Below are positions 7,280 through 15,593 of a stretch of 21,047 bases of DNA, piece after piece. Both the position numbers and the translations under genes were made by a program. Every line of letters starts with the position of its first letter. Position 1 is the first letter of the stretch. This stretch comes from Chloroflexota bacterium (lineage in GTDB: Bacteria > Chloroflexota > UBA6077 > CF-72), in assembly GCA_019242065.1 (NCBI GenBank), contig JAFAWJ010000830.1:1-21047 (forward strand). The letters are read 5' to 3'. The notes beneath the pieces were generated by a model that did not search any database, had not been told where the DNA came from, and was given only the letters and a program-made list of their open reading frames with translations.

Positions 7280-8842
7280 TCAGCGACCCTTCACGACGAG
7301 GAGTGTCTGGTCGTCGTCCTGCGGCGTGCCTGCCCCGAAATCGGTGATCGCGGCGAACAGGCCGTCGGCGATGGCGTCCGCCGGGTGCGCGGCAAGCGCC
7401 TGCACGAGATTCAGCAGCGGGTCGTAGCCGAACGCCGCGCCGTCAGGGTTGGTGGCTTCGCTGAATCCGTCGGTGGCGACGACCAGCACGTCGCCCGCGG
7501 CGAGGCGCACGCTCTCCTCGGTGGGAGTCGATTCCTCGAACACGCCGAGCGGCAGGGCGGTGGCCGTCAGGAGGTACGGGGCGCCGCCCGCGGCGCAGTA
7601 GATCACCGGCGAGTGGCCGGCGTTGGCGTAGCGCACCAGGCGCTGGCGCGGATCGTAATAGGCGAGGAAGGCGGTCACAAAGGTATGCACCCGATTCAGA
7701 TCGTCATACAGATCCGCGTTGACTTGCTCCAGCACCGCGCACGGACCGTCGAGCAATTGCGACGCGCCCCGCAGCACGTTGCGCGACATGCCCATGATCA
7801 GGGCGGCGGACAGACCTTTGCCGCTCACGTCACCCACACTGAAGGTCAATTGACCGTCGGGCCGCACGCGGTGATGGTAGAAGTCACCGCCGACCTCGGC
7901 CGCGGGCCGGAAGCGGCCCACCAGTTGCACACCCGGGACGGGTGGCGGCGCATCGGCCATCAGACCCGACTGAATCGCCGCCGCCAGCTCCATGTCGCGC
8001 CGCAGGCGCTCCTGGATCAGCGCCTGTTCGTGCAGCAGGGCGGTTTCCACCAACGAGCCGGCCTGCTCGCCCAGCGCCTGCAGCAATTTGACGGTGCCGG
8101 CGGAAAACGTCGTCTCGCGCCGATTCACCACGCCCAGCGTCGCCTGGGGCGCGCCCTCGACCGACACCGGCACCACCACGAGATTCTCGACAAACCTGGA
8201 GGAGTCGATCTCCGGCGGCAGGTCGAACCGCGTATTGGCAATCAGCGGAGTGCGCGAGGCGTTGATCCAGGCAAACGCGCGCCACAGCGTCGACTCGTGC
8301 GCATAACCTTCGTGTGGGTACACGACCAACCGGCCGCCGGCGGCTTCGGAGAGCGCGGCAAACGCCAGCTCGGCGCCCGTGAGTCGACGGACTTCGGCCA
8401 CCAGGTCGGTCAACACCGCATCGAGGCTCAGCCGTCGACGGGTGGCCTTGGCCAGGCCGTACAGGGCCAGTAACTGGTCCTGGGCGTCGATCAGCTCGCC
8501 CGTCATCTGCCGCAGCTCGTCGTCGACGCGCACGGCTTCGGCCAGAAGCTCGGCGTCCAGCGCCAGGCGGCGGCTGGCGGCGGGGCCTTCGAGACCGCTC
8601 ACGCGCAGCTCCAGCATCCGTGCCTGATCGACGCTCTGCTGACTACTGAGGACAGGCTGGCCACTCAGGCACGCGCCGGTCTGCCAGATGCAGGTATCGC
8701 CAAGATAGATCTCGAAGCTCGTGGCGCCAGCCGCCAGCCATGTCTCGGCGAGCACTTCGACGCGCCGAGCGTGCGCACCGATCTCCAGCACTAAGGTCTT
8801 GCTCTGCATCCAGGACTCAGTTGACTGGCTGAAGACTACCAT
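7280..8842 (-). CDS. GAF-domain PP2C/SpoIIE-type serine phosphatase (RsbU-like)
   Basis: A 520-aa cytoplasmic phosphatase expected to dephosphorylate a STAS anti-anti-sigma protein. A unique N-terminal part (1-105) is followed by a short coiled coil (107-130), a GAF sensor domain (about 135-270) and the SpoIIE catalytic domain (about 295-520). Metal-binding motifs are intact: EVGGDFY (316-322), GDVSGKG (337-343), NAGH (407-410), ATDGFSEA (456-463) and DDDQTLLVV (509-517). Either ATG 8842 or ATG 8809 (MQSKTLVLEI) could be the start. It is divergent from the glycosyltransferase gene across 94 bases, and its likely substrate, the STAS protein, is encoded on the other side of the divergent promoter region. 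Confidence 0.92.
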   Translation of the reverse strand: MVVFSQSTESWMQSKTLVLEIGAHARRVEVLAETWLAAGATSFEIYLGDTCIWQTGACLSGQPVLSSQQSVDQARMLELRVSGLEGPAASRRLALDAELLAEAVRVDDELRQMTGELIDAQDQLLALYGLAKATRRRLSLDAVLTDLVAEVRRLTGAELAFAALSEAAGGRLVVYPHEGYAHESTLWRAFAWINASRTPLIANTRFDLPPEIDSSRFVENLVVVPVSVEGAPQATLGVVNRRETTFSAGTVKLLQALGEQAGSLVETALLHEQALIQERLRRDMELAAAIQSGLMADAPPPVPGVQLVGRFRPAAEVGGDFYHHRVRPDGQLTFSVGDVSGKGLSAALIMGMSRNVLRGASQLLDGPCAVLEQVNADLYDDLNRVHTFVTAFLAYYDPRQRLVRYANAGHSPVIYCAAGGAPYLLTATALPLGVFEESTPTEESVRLAAGDVLVVATDGFSEATNPDGAAFGYDPLLNLVQALAAHPADAIADGLFAAITDFGAGTPQDDDQTLLVVKGR

Positions 8843-8936
8843 TGAGCCCCGCGTGCGCCACGCCGACTGCCGAGCCTGGTACGCTATCGGCGGGCGTTGG
8901 AGGAGACAGCTGAGCTAAGCCGTAGAAAGCCAACCG
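8843..8936. promoter_or_regulatory. Divergent intergenic region between phosphatase and glycosyltransferase operons
   Basis: These 94 bases separate two head-to-head transcription units that appear functionally linked, so both promoters, and probably a shared control site, should lie here. I do not see a convincing -35/-10 pair. A GGAGGAG at 8898-8904 sits over 30 bases before the ATG at 8937, too far to be its ribosome site. Confidence 0.4.
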
Positions 8937-11138
8937 ATGCTCCTCCAGACCACCGCGCAATACGTCGGCGTCGTCCTGCTCGTCGTTTTCGGCGTGGGCC
9001 TGGTGCTCGTCGGCCGGCGCTGGTTCCGCCCATCGCCGCCCGCTGCGCAGGGATTCGCTACTCCTCCCAAACAAGACCGGCCACGCACCAAACGTGAGCT
9101 GGCAATCCGATCCGCCGTCCTGCGCCTCCTGGCGATCGGGACGGTGTGCTTCGGGTTCATCTACCTGAGCTGGCGCTGGACGTCCTCACTCAACCTCTCG
9201 ATCTGGCCGCTGGCGCTGGCGCTGGTGGTGGCCGAGACGTACAGCTATATCGGCGCACTCATGTTTGCGATGACGGTGTGGCGCGAAAAACATCGCGGCG
9301 AACCCGTCCCACCATTTGACCGCGTGTCAGTGGACGTCTTCATCACCTGCTACAACGAGCCGGTCGACCTGGTCCGACGCACCGTGCGCGCGGCGGTCGC
9401 CATTCGCTATCCACATCAAACCTACGTGCTGGACGATGGCAGCTCCGACCAGATGCAGGCCATGGCCCAGGCTGAAGGCGTCGGGTACATCGTGCGCTCC
9501 ACCGACTGGCGGGGTCGCCCGCGCCATGCCAAAGCCGGCAACCTGAACAACGCGCTAATGGCAACCCAGGGCGAGTTCATCCTGATGCTGGACGCCGACC
9601 AGATCCCCACGCCGCCCATCCTGGACCGCATGCTGGGTTATTTCCAGGATGAGAAAGTGGCCTTCGTTCAGTCCAGCCAGCCCTTTTACAACGTGCCCCC
9701 CGGCGATCCCTTCGGCTCGGACGCCTCGCTGTTTTATGGACCTATTCAGCAGGGCAAGGACGGGTGGAACGCGGCGTTCTTCTGCGGATCGAACGCACTG
9801 CTGCGACGCGAAGCGCTCATGCAAATGGGCGTGATTCGGTATGTCGTGGAACTGGAGCAGCGCGTCAAGCGCGCGTTGGCGACGGCCGATCGCACGCTGA
9901 GCCACGCGGAGCGTCAAGTGTCCAGCACCGACCCCGCGGCGCTCAACGCGATCCGTGAACTGCGTCAGATCGTCACCCGCGCCAGGGACGAGCTGCGCAA
10001 GCATGCGCCGATTCAGGACGTGACGTTCACCTTTCAGCGCCAGGCGCGAGCCATCTCGTCGGGTCTGGTCGCCGCGGACCTGAGTCGCATTCGTGCGGAA
10101 CTGGACTCCATTCCAGGCATCGACGGCTCCGACTTCGAGACTGGACTGGCAGATGCGCTCGACGATCAGCAAACCCTCGACCGGCTGGCCACTCGGGACA
10201 CGTCCCCGCTGGCCGCCATCGAGACGGTCCGCGGGTTGCTGCTGGCGGTGGACGTCGATCGCGGCGATGAGGCGCAGCCCATCATGCCGCTGTCGACCAT
10301 ATCCGTCACCGAAGACATGGCCACGGCGATGCGTCTGCACGCCCTGGGCTGGAAATCCGTGTTCCACCACGAATCGCTGGCGGCTGGGCTGGCGCCGGAG
10401 GATCTACGGTCGGCGCTCCAGCAGCGCCTTCGCTGGGCGCAAGGGACGCTCCAGGTCTTTCTCAAAGAAAATCCGCTGTTCGTGCACGGTCTGAAGCCCG
10501 CGCAGCGCGTCATGTACCTGGCCACGATGTGGAGCTATCTGTCCGGGTTTTTCGTCCTGGTCTATCTGCTCGCGCCGGCGCTGTACCTGTTCTTTGGCTG
10601 GCTGCCCATTACCGCGTTCTCGGCCCAGTTCTTCGTACGCATCATTCCGTACCTGATCGTGAATCAATTGCTGTTCGTGGTCTTTGGCTGGGGAATAAAG
10701 ACGTGGCGCGGACAGCAAAACAGCGTGGCGATGTGGCCCATGTGGGTCACCGCCCTGGTGACAGCCGTTCGCAACGTGTACTTTGGCACGCCGCTGGGGT
10801 TCGTCGTCACGCCGAAGACGCGCGTGCATGGCGGCGCACTGCTGGCGCGAATGCGACTGGTGCGCGCGCAGATCGTGTGTATCGTGGTGCTCGTCTGCGC
10901 CGCGGCCTGGGGCTTGCTGCGATTGGCCGTTGGCGCGACCAGCGACATGGTGCCAGTCCTGGTCAACGTCGCCTGGATCGTGTACGACGTGGCGATGCTC
11001 AGCGCGGTGCTCGACGCGGTGACATACGTCAGCAGTCCCCACACTGACGCAACGGAACTTTCACCCGCGTTAGATGCGGGCGCGGAGACCGAGACCGCGG
11101 CGGCCGCGCACGGGCGTGTGCTGGGCCCATCCCGATGA
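8937..11138 (+). CDS. Cellulose-synthase-like processive glycosyltransferase (GT2) with internal insertion
   Basis: Membrane polysaccharide synthase of 733 aa that should polymerise a beta-linked glycan from a UDP-sugar on the inner face and extrude it. There are about three N-terminal helices (7-26, 60-78, 88-113). The catalytic domain has DDG (166-168), DAD (219-221), the FFCGSNALLRR acceptor region (281-291), TED (458-460) and QRLRW (496-500). About five C-terminal helices follow. No PilZ c-di-GMP domain is present. Between FCGSNALLRREAL and TED there are about 155 extra residues (299-455), rich in Arg and Glu and predicted helical; in BcsA-type enzymes this gap is only some 10-20 residues. 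An in-frame stop at 8916 rules out a longer N-terminus. The stop overlaps the deacetylase start as ATGA. The sugar is unknown; glucose or GlcNAc are both possible. Confidence 0.9.
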   Translation: MLLQTTAQYVGVVLLVVFGVGLVLVGRRWFRPSPPAAQGFATPPKQDRPRTKRELAIRSAVLRLLAIGTVCFGFIYLSWRWTSSLNLSIWPLALALVVAETYSYIGALMFAMTVWREKHRGEPVPPFDRVSVDVFITCYNEPVDLVRRTVRAAVAIRYPHQTYVLDDGSSDQMQAMAQAEGVGYIVRSTDWRGRPRHAKAGNLNNALMATQGEFILMLDADQIPTPPILDRMLGYFQDEKVAFVQSSQPFYNVPPGDPFGSDASLFYGPIQQGKDGWNAAFFCGSNALLRREALMQMGVIRYVVELEQRVKRALATADRTLSHAERQVSSTDPAALNAIRELRQIVTRARDELRKHAPIQDVTFTFQRQARAISSGLVAADLSRIRAELDSIPGIDGSDFETGLADALDDQQTLDRLATRDTSPLAAIETVRGLLLAVDVDRGDEAQPIMPLSTISVTEDMATAMRLHALGWKSVFHHESLAAGLAPEDLRSALQQRLRWAQGTLQVFLKENPLFVHGLKPAQRVMYLATMWSYLSGFFVLVYLLAPALYLFFGWLPITAFSAQFFVRIIPYLIVNQLLFVVFGWGIKTWRGQQNSVAMWPMWVTALVTAVRNVYFGTPLGFVVTPKTRVHGGALLARMRLVRAQIVCIVVLVCAAAWGLLRLAVGATSDMVPVLVNVAWIVYDVAMLSAVLDAVTYVSSPHTDATELSPALDAGAETETAAAAHGRVLGPSR

Positions 11139-11998
11139 CCGAGCGTGGCGGGGAGTTTTCGAGTGTCGGCCAACTCACGGTGCTGCCGCCAGGCCGTGGG
11201 ATGTTTTTATCCTCGCATTACGACGACGTGGCGCTGTCGTGCGGGGGCACCGTCGCGCTGCTTGCCGAACGCGGACCGCAACCGTTGATCGTCACCATCT
11301 TTGGTGGCGAAGTGACCGACGACGTCTTGAATCCGTTCGCGCGCTGGAAGCACAGTCGCTGGGGACTGACCGACATGGACGCGGTGCGTGAGCAGCGTCA
11401 GGCGGAGGACACGGCCGCGGCAACGGTTCTGGGCACCCGCACGCGGTGGCTGGGTGTACCGGATGCCATCTATCGCGGTGAGCGCCACGTGACCGACCAG
11501 GAGCTGTACGGCGCGGTGCAGCCGACGGAGCTGCCACTGGCAGCTTTGATCGCCGACGAAGTGGAGGCGATACCGGAGTGGACAGACACGAGCATCGTGT
11601 TTGTCCCGCTTGCCGCCGGCAGTCACGTCGACCACCAGCTGGTGTTTCTGGCCGGCCAGCACCTGGCGTCCCGGTCGGTGCGCGTGCTGGCCTACGAGGA
11701 CTGTCCGTACGTGATCCACACGCCGCGCGCCCTGGATACACGCCTGGCCGAGCTGGCGGATGCCCTTGGGCCACCCCAGTATGTGCCGATCGCCTCGACA
11801 TTCGAGCGCCGCCTGGCGGCCATCACGGCGTACGCGACACAGGTACCCGTGGTATTTCGCTTCACCTCCGACGTGCGAGGGGAGCTGACAAAATTCTGTC
11901 GACGACTGGATCCAGAGCTCGGGCCTGTCGAACGCTTCTGGCCAGTCCTTCCGACGGTGGAGGCGCCACTGTCGGACAAACCGGACAAGGAGGTGTAG
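11135..11998 (+). CDS. PIG-L/LmbE-family deacetylase
   Basis: A 287-aa protein of the zinc-dependent PIG-L de-N-acetylase family, which removes acetyl groups from N-acetyl-amino sugars. The first metal motif reads SHYDD (27-31), with His28 and Asp31 as ligands and Asp30 as base; the usual Pro of HPDD is Tyr29 here. VALSCGGTVALL follows as expected. The third ligand motif is HVDHQLV (164-170). WLGVPDAIYRG (105-115) is the family's WLGYPD-like element. There is no signal peptide, so it acts in the cytoplasm. The ATGA overlap with the glycosyltransferase suggests a shared pathway, such as acting on a sugar precursor or lipid-linked sugar for the polymer; that is inference. It is followed directly by the STAS gene. 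Confidence 0.88.
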   Translation: MTERGGEFSSVGQLTVLPPGRGMFLSSHYDDVALSCGGTVALLAERGPQPLIVTIFGGEVTDDVLNPFARWKHSRWGLTDMDAVREQRQAEDTAAATVLGTRTRWLGVPDAIYRGERHVTDQELYGAVQPTELPLAALIADEVEAIPEWTDTSIVFVPLAAGSHVDHQLVFLAGQHLASRSVRVLAYEDCPYVIHTPRALDTRLAELADALGPPQYVPIASTFERRLAAITAYATQVPVVFRFTSDVRGELTKFCRRLDPELGPVERFWPVLPTVEAPLSDKPDKEV

Positions 11999-12334
11999 AT
12001 GGACATTACGGTCGTATCGAAACGCGACGGGGTGGCGGTCGCCGAGATGGTCGGCGATCTGAACCTGCTGTGCGCCGCGGACGTGCGGACTCGCCTGGCC
12101 GCGGCTGTCGATGGCGGGCAACGCCACCTGGTGGTTGACCTCGGTCAGGTCAAGTTCATCGACAGCTCCGGCCTCGGGGCGTTGATCAGTGGCCTGAAGT
12201 CCGCTCGCCAGGCCGGCGGCGACCTGCGTATCGCCCGACCTGGCGAGCAGGCGCTGGTGGTCCTGAAGCTCACCACGCTCGATCGTGTGCTGCGGCCGTA
12301 TGCCACAGTTGAGGATGCGCTCGACGGCTTCTAA
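11999..12334 (+). CDS. STAS-domain anti-sigma factor antagonist (RsbV/SpoIIAA-like)
   Basis: A 111-aa single-domain partner-switching protein. The core reads LVVDLGQVKFIDSSGLGALI, with the phosphorylatable serine in IDSSGLG (Ser57, equivalent to SpoIIAA Ser58) next to Asp55. The C-terminal LRIARPGEQALVVLKLTTL is typical of the family. A strong AAGGAGGTG (11987-11995) overlaps the end of the deacetylase gene, and ATG directly follows that gene's TAG. Its neighbour downstream is the HATPase kinase that should phosphorylate it; the SpoIIE phosphatase on the divergent operon should reverse this. No sigma factor gene is present in the window. Confidence 0.95.
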   Translation: MDITVVSKRDGVAVAEMVGDLNLLCAADVRTRLAAAVDGGQRHLVVDLGQVKFIDSSGLGALISGLKSARQAGGDLRIARPGEQALVVLKLTTLDRVLRPYATVEDALDGF

Positions 12335-12788
12335 CGAGGCGCCGCTGGCCGAGCTGTCGATGACGCTGCCGGCGACGGCCGAGCACCTCGGCAGCGTCTA
12401 CGCGGGTATGTCGCAATTCTGGGCAGAGCTCGAGCGCCGCCATCCGTCGCCGCCCGATGCCGCCTGGCGGGCCTACTTCGACACGGCGGTCGGCGAGATC
12501 ATCGCCAACGTCGTCCGTCACGCCTACGCCGAACCGCATGGAGTGGGCGCCGCCGAGGTCACGTTCGCCATTCAGGGCTTTGCCGACCGCGTGGAAGCCA
12601 CATTCCGCGACCGAGGTGTGCCGTACACCGGATCGATCGCGGACGCGCAGTTGCCGGGGGACGGGGCGGATACGCTCGACCTTCCCGAAAGCGGCTGGGG
12701 CCTGGCCGTGACGCTGGCAGCCGTCGACGACCTGAGCTATACACGTGATGCGGATATCAATTGCTGGCGCCTGATCAAAAAGCTCTGA
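12315..12788 (+). CDS. Anti-sigma-factor-type serine kinase (RsbW/SpoIIAB-like HATPase)
   Basis: A 157-aa GHKL ATPase that should phosphorylate the upstream STAS protein and bind its client when free. The N-box is [14 protein letters not shown] (Glu, Asn and His in register), G1 is DRGVPY, and G2 is SGWGLAV. ATG 12315 gives a 20-base overlap with the STAS gene and sits right behind GAGG; ATG 12300 and ATG 12360 are alternatives. The usual operon pairing of STAS then kinase holds. What it sequesters is not evident: no sigma factor lies within view, so the client could be a remote sigma factor or another protein. Confidence 0.9.
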   Translation: MRSTASNEAPLAELSMTLPATAEHLGSVYAGMSQFWAELERRHPSPPDAAWRAYFDTAVGEIIANVVRHAYAEPHGVGAAEVTFAIQGFADRVEATFRDRGVPYTGSIADAQLPGDGADTLDLPESGWGLAVTLAAVDDLSYTRDADINCWRLIKKL

Positions 12789-12796
12789 CCTCCACG

Positions 12797-15556
12797 ATGC
12801 CTGCTCTCGAAACGTTGACGAACCCGCAGACCGCACGTCTGAACCAGTTCGTGCGATGGAACATCGTCACCAACCTGGTCATCGTGATCGTCGTCTTCGC
12901 GATCTATGCCATCTATTCGGTGCCTGTGCTCGCACTGGTTGCCGCCGAGGTCGCCATCAACCTGGTCATCCAGATCTACGCGCGGCGGCTGATTCGCAAA
13001 GGCCGCGTCGAACGCGCGATTGCCTGGATCAGCGGCGGTCTGCTGGCGCTGAGCGTCACGATCGCCTTCACCGTTCCCTTTGTCTTCCCGATCCTGCTCT
13101 TGCTGGGGCTGTGGCCGGTGTTCCTGGCGCTGCCACACCTGTCCGCACGCAACCTGCGGCTGCTGATGGTGCTGTCGACCGCGGTCGTGCTGGTGGCCAG
13201 CCTGCTTGCCTTGCGCCAGGATCCGTTCGCCGTTCAGCGGGTGGTGCCCGGCTGGGTCATCGGCACATTCATGGTGTGCGCGATCACGCTGTTCGTCGCG
13301 TTCATCTACCTGCTGCTGTGGCACTACAACGCACGCTTGAACGAGACGGTCGCCGCCATGCAGGTCGCCAATCGCTCGCTGCTCAACGCCGAGATGGGCC
13401 TCGAAGCCAGAGTCGAAGAACGTACGCGCGATCTGGCGCTGGCACGCGATGAAGCACTCGAGGCGCAGAACGCACTCCTGGTGCATACCCGCCTGGTGGA
13501 CCTCTTGCAGCAGGTCACCACCGCCGCAAACGAGGCGACGCAGCCCGAGGATGCGCTGAAGGCCGGCCTGGACCTGATTTGTGCGTACGGCGGATGGGCG
13601 ATCGGGCACGCCTATCTGATCGACGGACAGGGCTCCCCGCGCATCGTGCCGACACACATCTGGAACGTGGATGACGCCGACCCGCTGGCACACCTGAGCG
13701 CTGCCGCCGAGAGCGGCCACTTCGGGCGTCACACCGGGGTGGTCTCCCAGTCGCGGCTGACCGGCCAACCCGCCTGGCGGTTGGACCTGGAGGCGCAGGC
13801 GGACACCCAGGTCAAGCTGGAGTTTGCCCTGCCGGTCCTGGTGGGCGCGGAGGTGGTCGCCATCCTGCGGTTCATGTCACGGGCCACCCAGCCACCCGAC
13901 GAGCCGCTGCTGGATACCAGTCAACTGATCGGCACCGAGCTCGGTCGCGTGTTCGAGCGCGAGCGTGCGCGGATCGTGCTGCAGCAAGCCAAAGATGCCG
14001 CTGACCAGGCGAACCTGGCCAAAAGCGCATTTCTGGCGACGATGAGCCACGAGATTCGCACCCCGATGAACGGCATTCTCGGGATGGGCAGCCTGTTGCT
14101 GACGACCGACCTGGACGACGAGCAGCGCGAGTTCGCCGAAATCATCCGCGACAGCGGCGACGCGCTGCTGACCATCATCAACGACATTCTCGACTTCTCG
14201 AAGATCGAAGCCGGCATGCTCGAAGTCGAAGCCCAGCCGTTCGACCTGAGCGCGTGCATCGAGGCAGTCCTGGACCTGTTGACGCCCATGGCCAGCAAGA
14301 AGGGACTGGACCTGGCGTACGTCGTCGAGGACGGCACGCCGCCGGTGGTCGTCGGCGACGTCACGCGCGTGCGCCAGATTTTGCTCAACCTGCTGAACAA
14401 CGCGATCAAATTCACCGAGCACGGCGAGGTGGTCCTCACGGCGTCTGGCGAGGTCGTTCGCGAGGACCTCCATGAACTGACGTTCGCCGTCCGCGATACG
14501 GGGATCGGGATTGCGCCGGACCTGGTCCAGCGTGTCTTTCAAGCCTTCAGTCAGGGGGATGTGTCGACCACGCGCAGATATGGCGGCACCGGCCTCGGCC
14601 TGGCGATCAGTCGGCGGCTGGCGGAACTGATGGGCGGCCGCATGTGGCTCGAGAGCGAGCCCGGCATGGGGTCCACGTTCTTCTTCACGATCCGCGCCCG
14701 CGCCGGCTCCGGCGCGAGCACCAGCGCACACTTGGTCGCCGACCGGCCGGAGCTGAACGGCCGACGCCTGCTGGTGGTCGACGACAACGCGACCAACCGC
14801 CGCATCGTCGAGCACCAGACCGCTGCCTGGGGCATGACGCCGCGCGGCACGGCCTCGCCGCACGAGGCGCTGGAGTGGATTCGGCAGGGTGATCCCTTCG
14901 ACATCGCCATCCTGGACATGCAGATTCCCGAGATGGACGGTCTGGCGCTGGCGGCCGAAATCCGTCAGATGCGCGACGCGCACGCGTTGCCGGTCGTACT
15001 CCTGTCGTCGATCGGCAGGCGTGAGGCCGCCTCCGAGAAAGTCGCCCCCGCGGCCTACCTCACCAAGCCGATCAAGCCGTCCCACCTGCTCGACACGTTG
15101 CTGGAAGTCTGCGTGCAGCAGTCACCGTCGCTGTCCGTGACTGCCGATCCAGACCTGCCAATCGACACGGACCTGGACAACCGGTCAGCCTTACGCATCT
15201 TGCTGGCGGAGGACAATGCCGTCAATCAGAAGCTCACCCTCCACCTGCTGGCTCAGCTCGGCTATCGTGCCGACGTCGCCGGCAACGGGCTGGAGGCCAT
15301 CGCGGCCCTCGAGCGGCAGCCGTACGATGTCGTGCTAATGGACGTGCAGATGCCGGAGCTCGACGGGCTGGAGGCGACGCGCCGCATTCGTGCCCAATGG
15401 GAGCCCCCGCTCGGCCCGCACATTATCGCCATGACCGCCAATGCGATGCAGGGCGATCGAGAAGATTGCCTGTCGGCCGGTATGGACGATTACATCAGCA
15501 AACCCGTTCGCATCCACGACCTGTTGTCCGCGCTGCAACGCAGCCAGGCGGCGTGA
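12797..15556 (+). CDS. Membrane hybrid histidine kinase with GAF and two receiver domains
   Basis: A 919-aa sensor kinase. About six transmembrane helices (25-175) with almost no extracellular domain are followed by a coiled coil (about 178-225), a GAF-like domain (about 232-395), HisKA with phospho-acceptor His418 ([18 protein letters not shown]), and HATPase ([13 protein letters not shown] at about 531, [19 protein letters not shown] at about 595). Receiver 1 (about 655-772) has Asp707 and YLTKPIK; receiver 2 (about 798-912) has Asp849 in [11 protein letters not shown] and YISKPVR. There is no Hpt domain. ATG 12797 is eight bases after the kinase stop; a TTG at 12761 would overlap. Relay to the lone receiver at 6905-7273 is plausible but would need an Hpt protein from elsewhere. 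Confidence 0.93.
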   Translation: MPALETLTNPQTARLNQFVRWNIVTNLVIVIVVFAIYAIYSVPVLALVAAEVAINLVIQIYARRLIRKGRVERAIAWISGGLLALSVTIAFTVPFVFPILLLLGLWPVFLALPHLSARNLRLLMVLSTAVVLVASLLALRQDPFAVQRVVPGWVIGTFMVCAITLFVAFIYLLLWHYNARLNETVAAMQVANRSLLNAEMGLEARVEERTRDLALARDEALEAQNALLVHTRLVDLLQQVTTAANEATQPEDALKAGLDLICAYGGWAIGHAYLIDGQGSPRIVPTHIWNVDDADPLAHLSAAAESGHFGRHTGVVSQSRLTGQPAWRLDLEAQADTQVKLEFALPVLVGAEVVAILRFMSRATQPPDEPLLDTSQLIGTELGRVFERERARIVLQQAKDAADQANLAKSAFLATMSHEIRTPMNGILGMGSLLLTTDLDDEQREFAEIIRDSGDALLTIINDILDFSKIEAGMLEVEAQPFDLSACIEAVLDLLTPMASKKGLDLAYVVEDGTPPVVVGDVTRVRQILLNLLNNAIKFTEHGEVVLTASGEVVREDLHELTFAVRDTGIGIAPDLVQRVFQAFSQGDVSTTRRYGGTGLGLAISRRLAELMGGRMWLESEPGMGSTFFFTIRARAGSGASTSAHLVADRPELNGRRLLVVDDNATNRRIVEHQTAAWGMTPRGTASPHEALEWIRQGDPFDIAILDMQIPEMDGLALAAEIRQMRDAHALPVVLLSSIGRREAASEKVAPAAYLTKPIKPSHLLDTLLEVCVQQSPSLSVTADPDLPIDTDLDNRSALRILLAEDNAVNQKLTLHLLAQLGYRADVAGNGLEAIAALERQPYDVVLMDVQMPELDGLEATRRIRAQWEPPLGPHIIAMTANAMQGDREDCLSAGMDDYISKPVRIHDLLSALQRSQAA

Positions 15557-15593
15557 TCAGGGCATACCGTTGTTTCGGAGGGAGGCAAGCACC

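Noticed and set aside
7196..8473. Plus-strand open frame of 425 codons opposite the SpoIIE phosphatase
   Set aside because: Antisense shadow of a clear phosphatase gene; His/Arg/Gln-rich composition is typical of reverse-frame reading in high-GC DNA.
13877..15085. Minus-strand open frame of 402 codons opposite the histidine kinase
   Set aside because: Antisense to conserved kinase and receiver motifs, no motif of its own, composition of a shadow frame.
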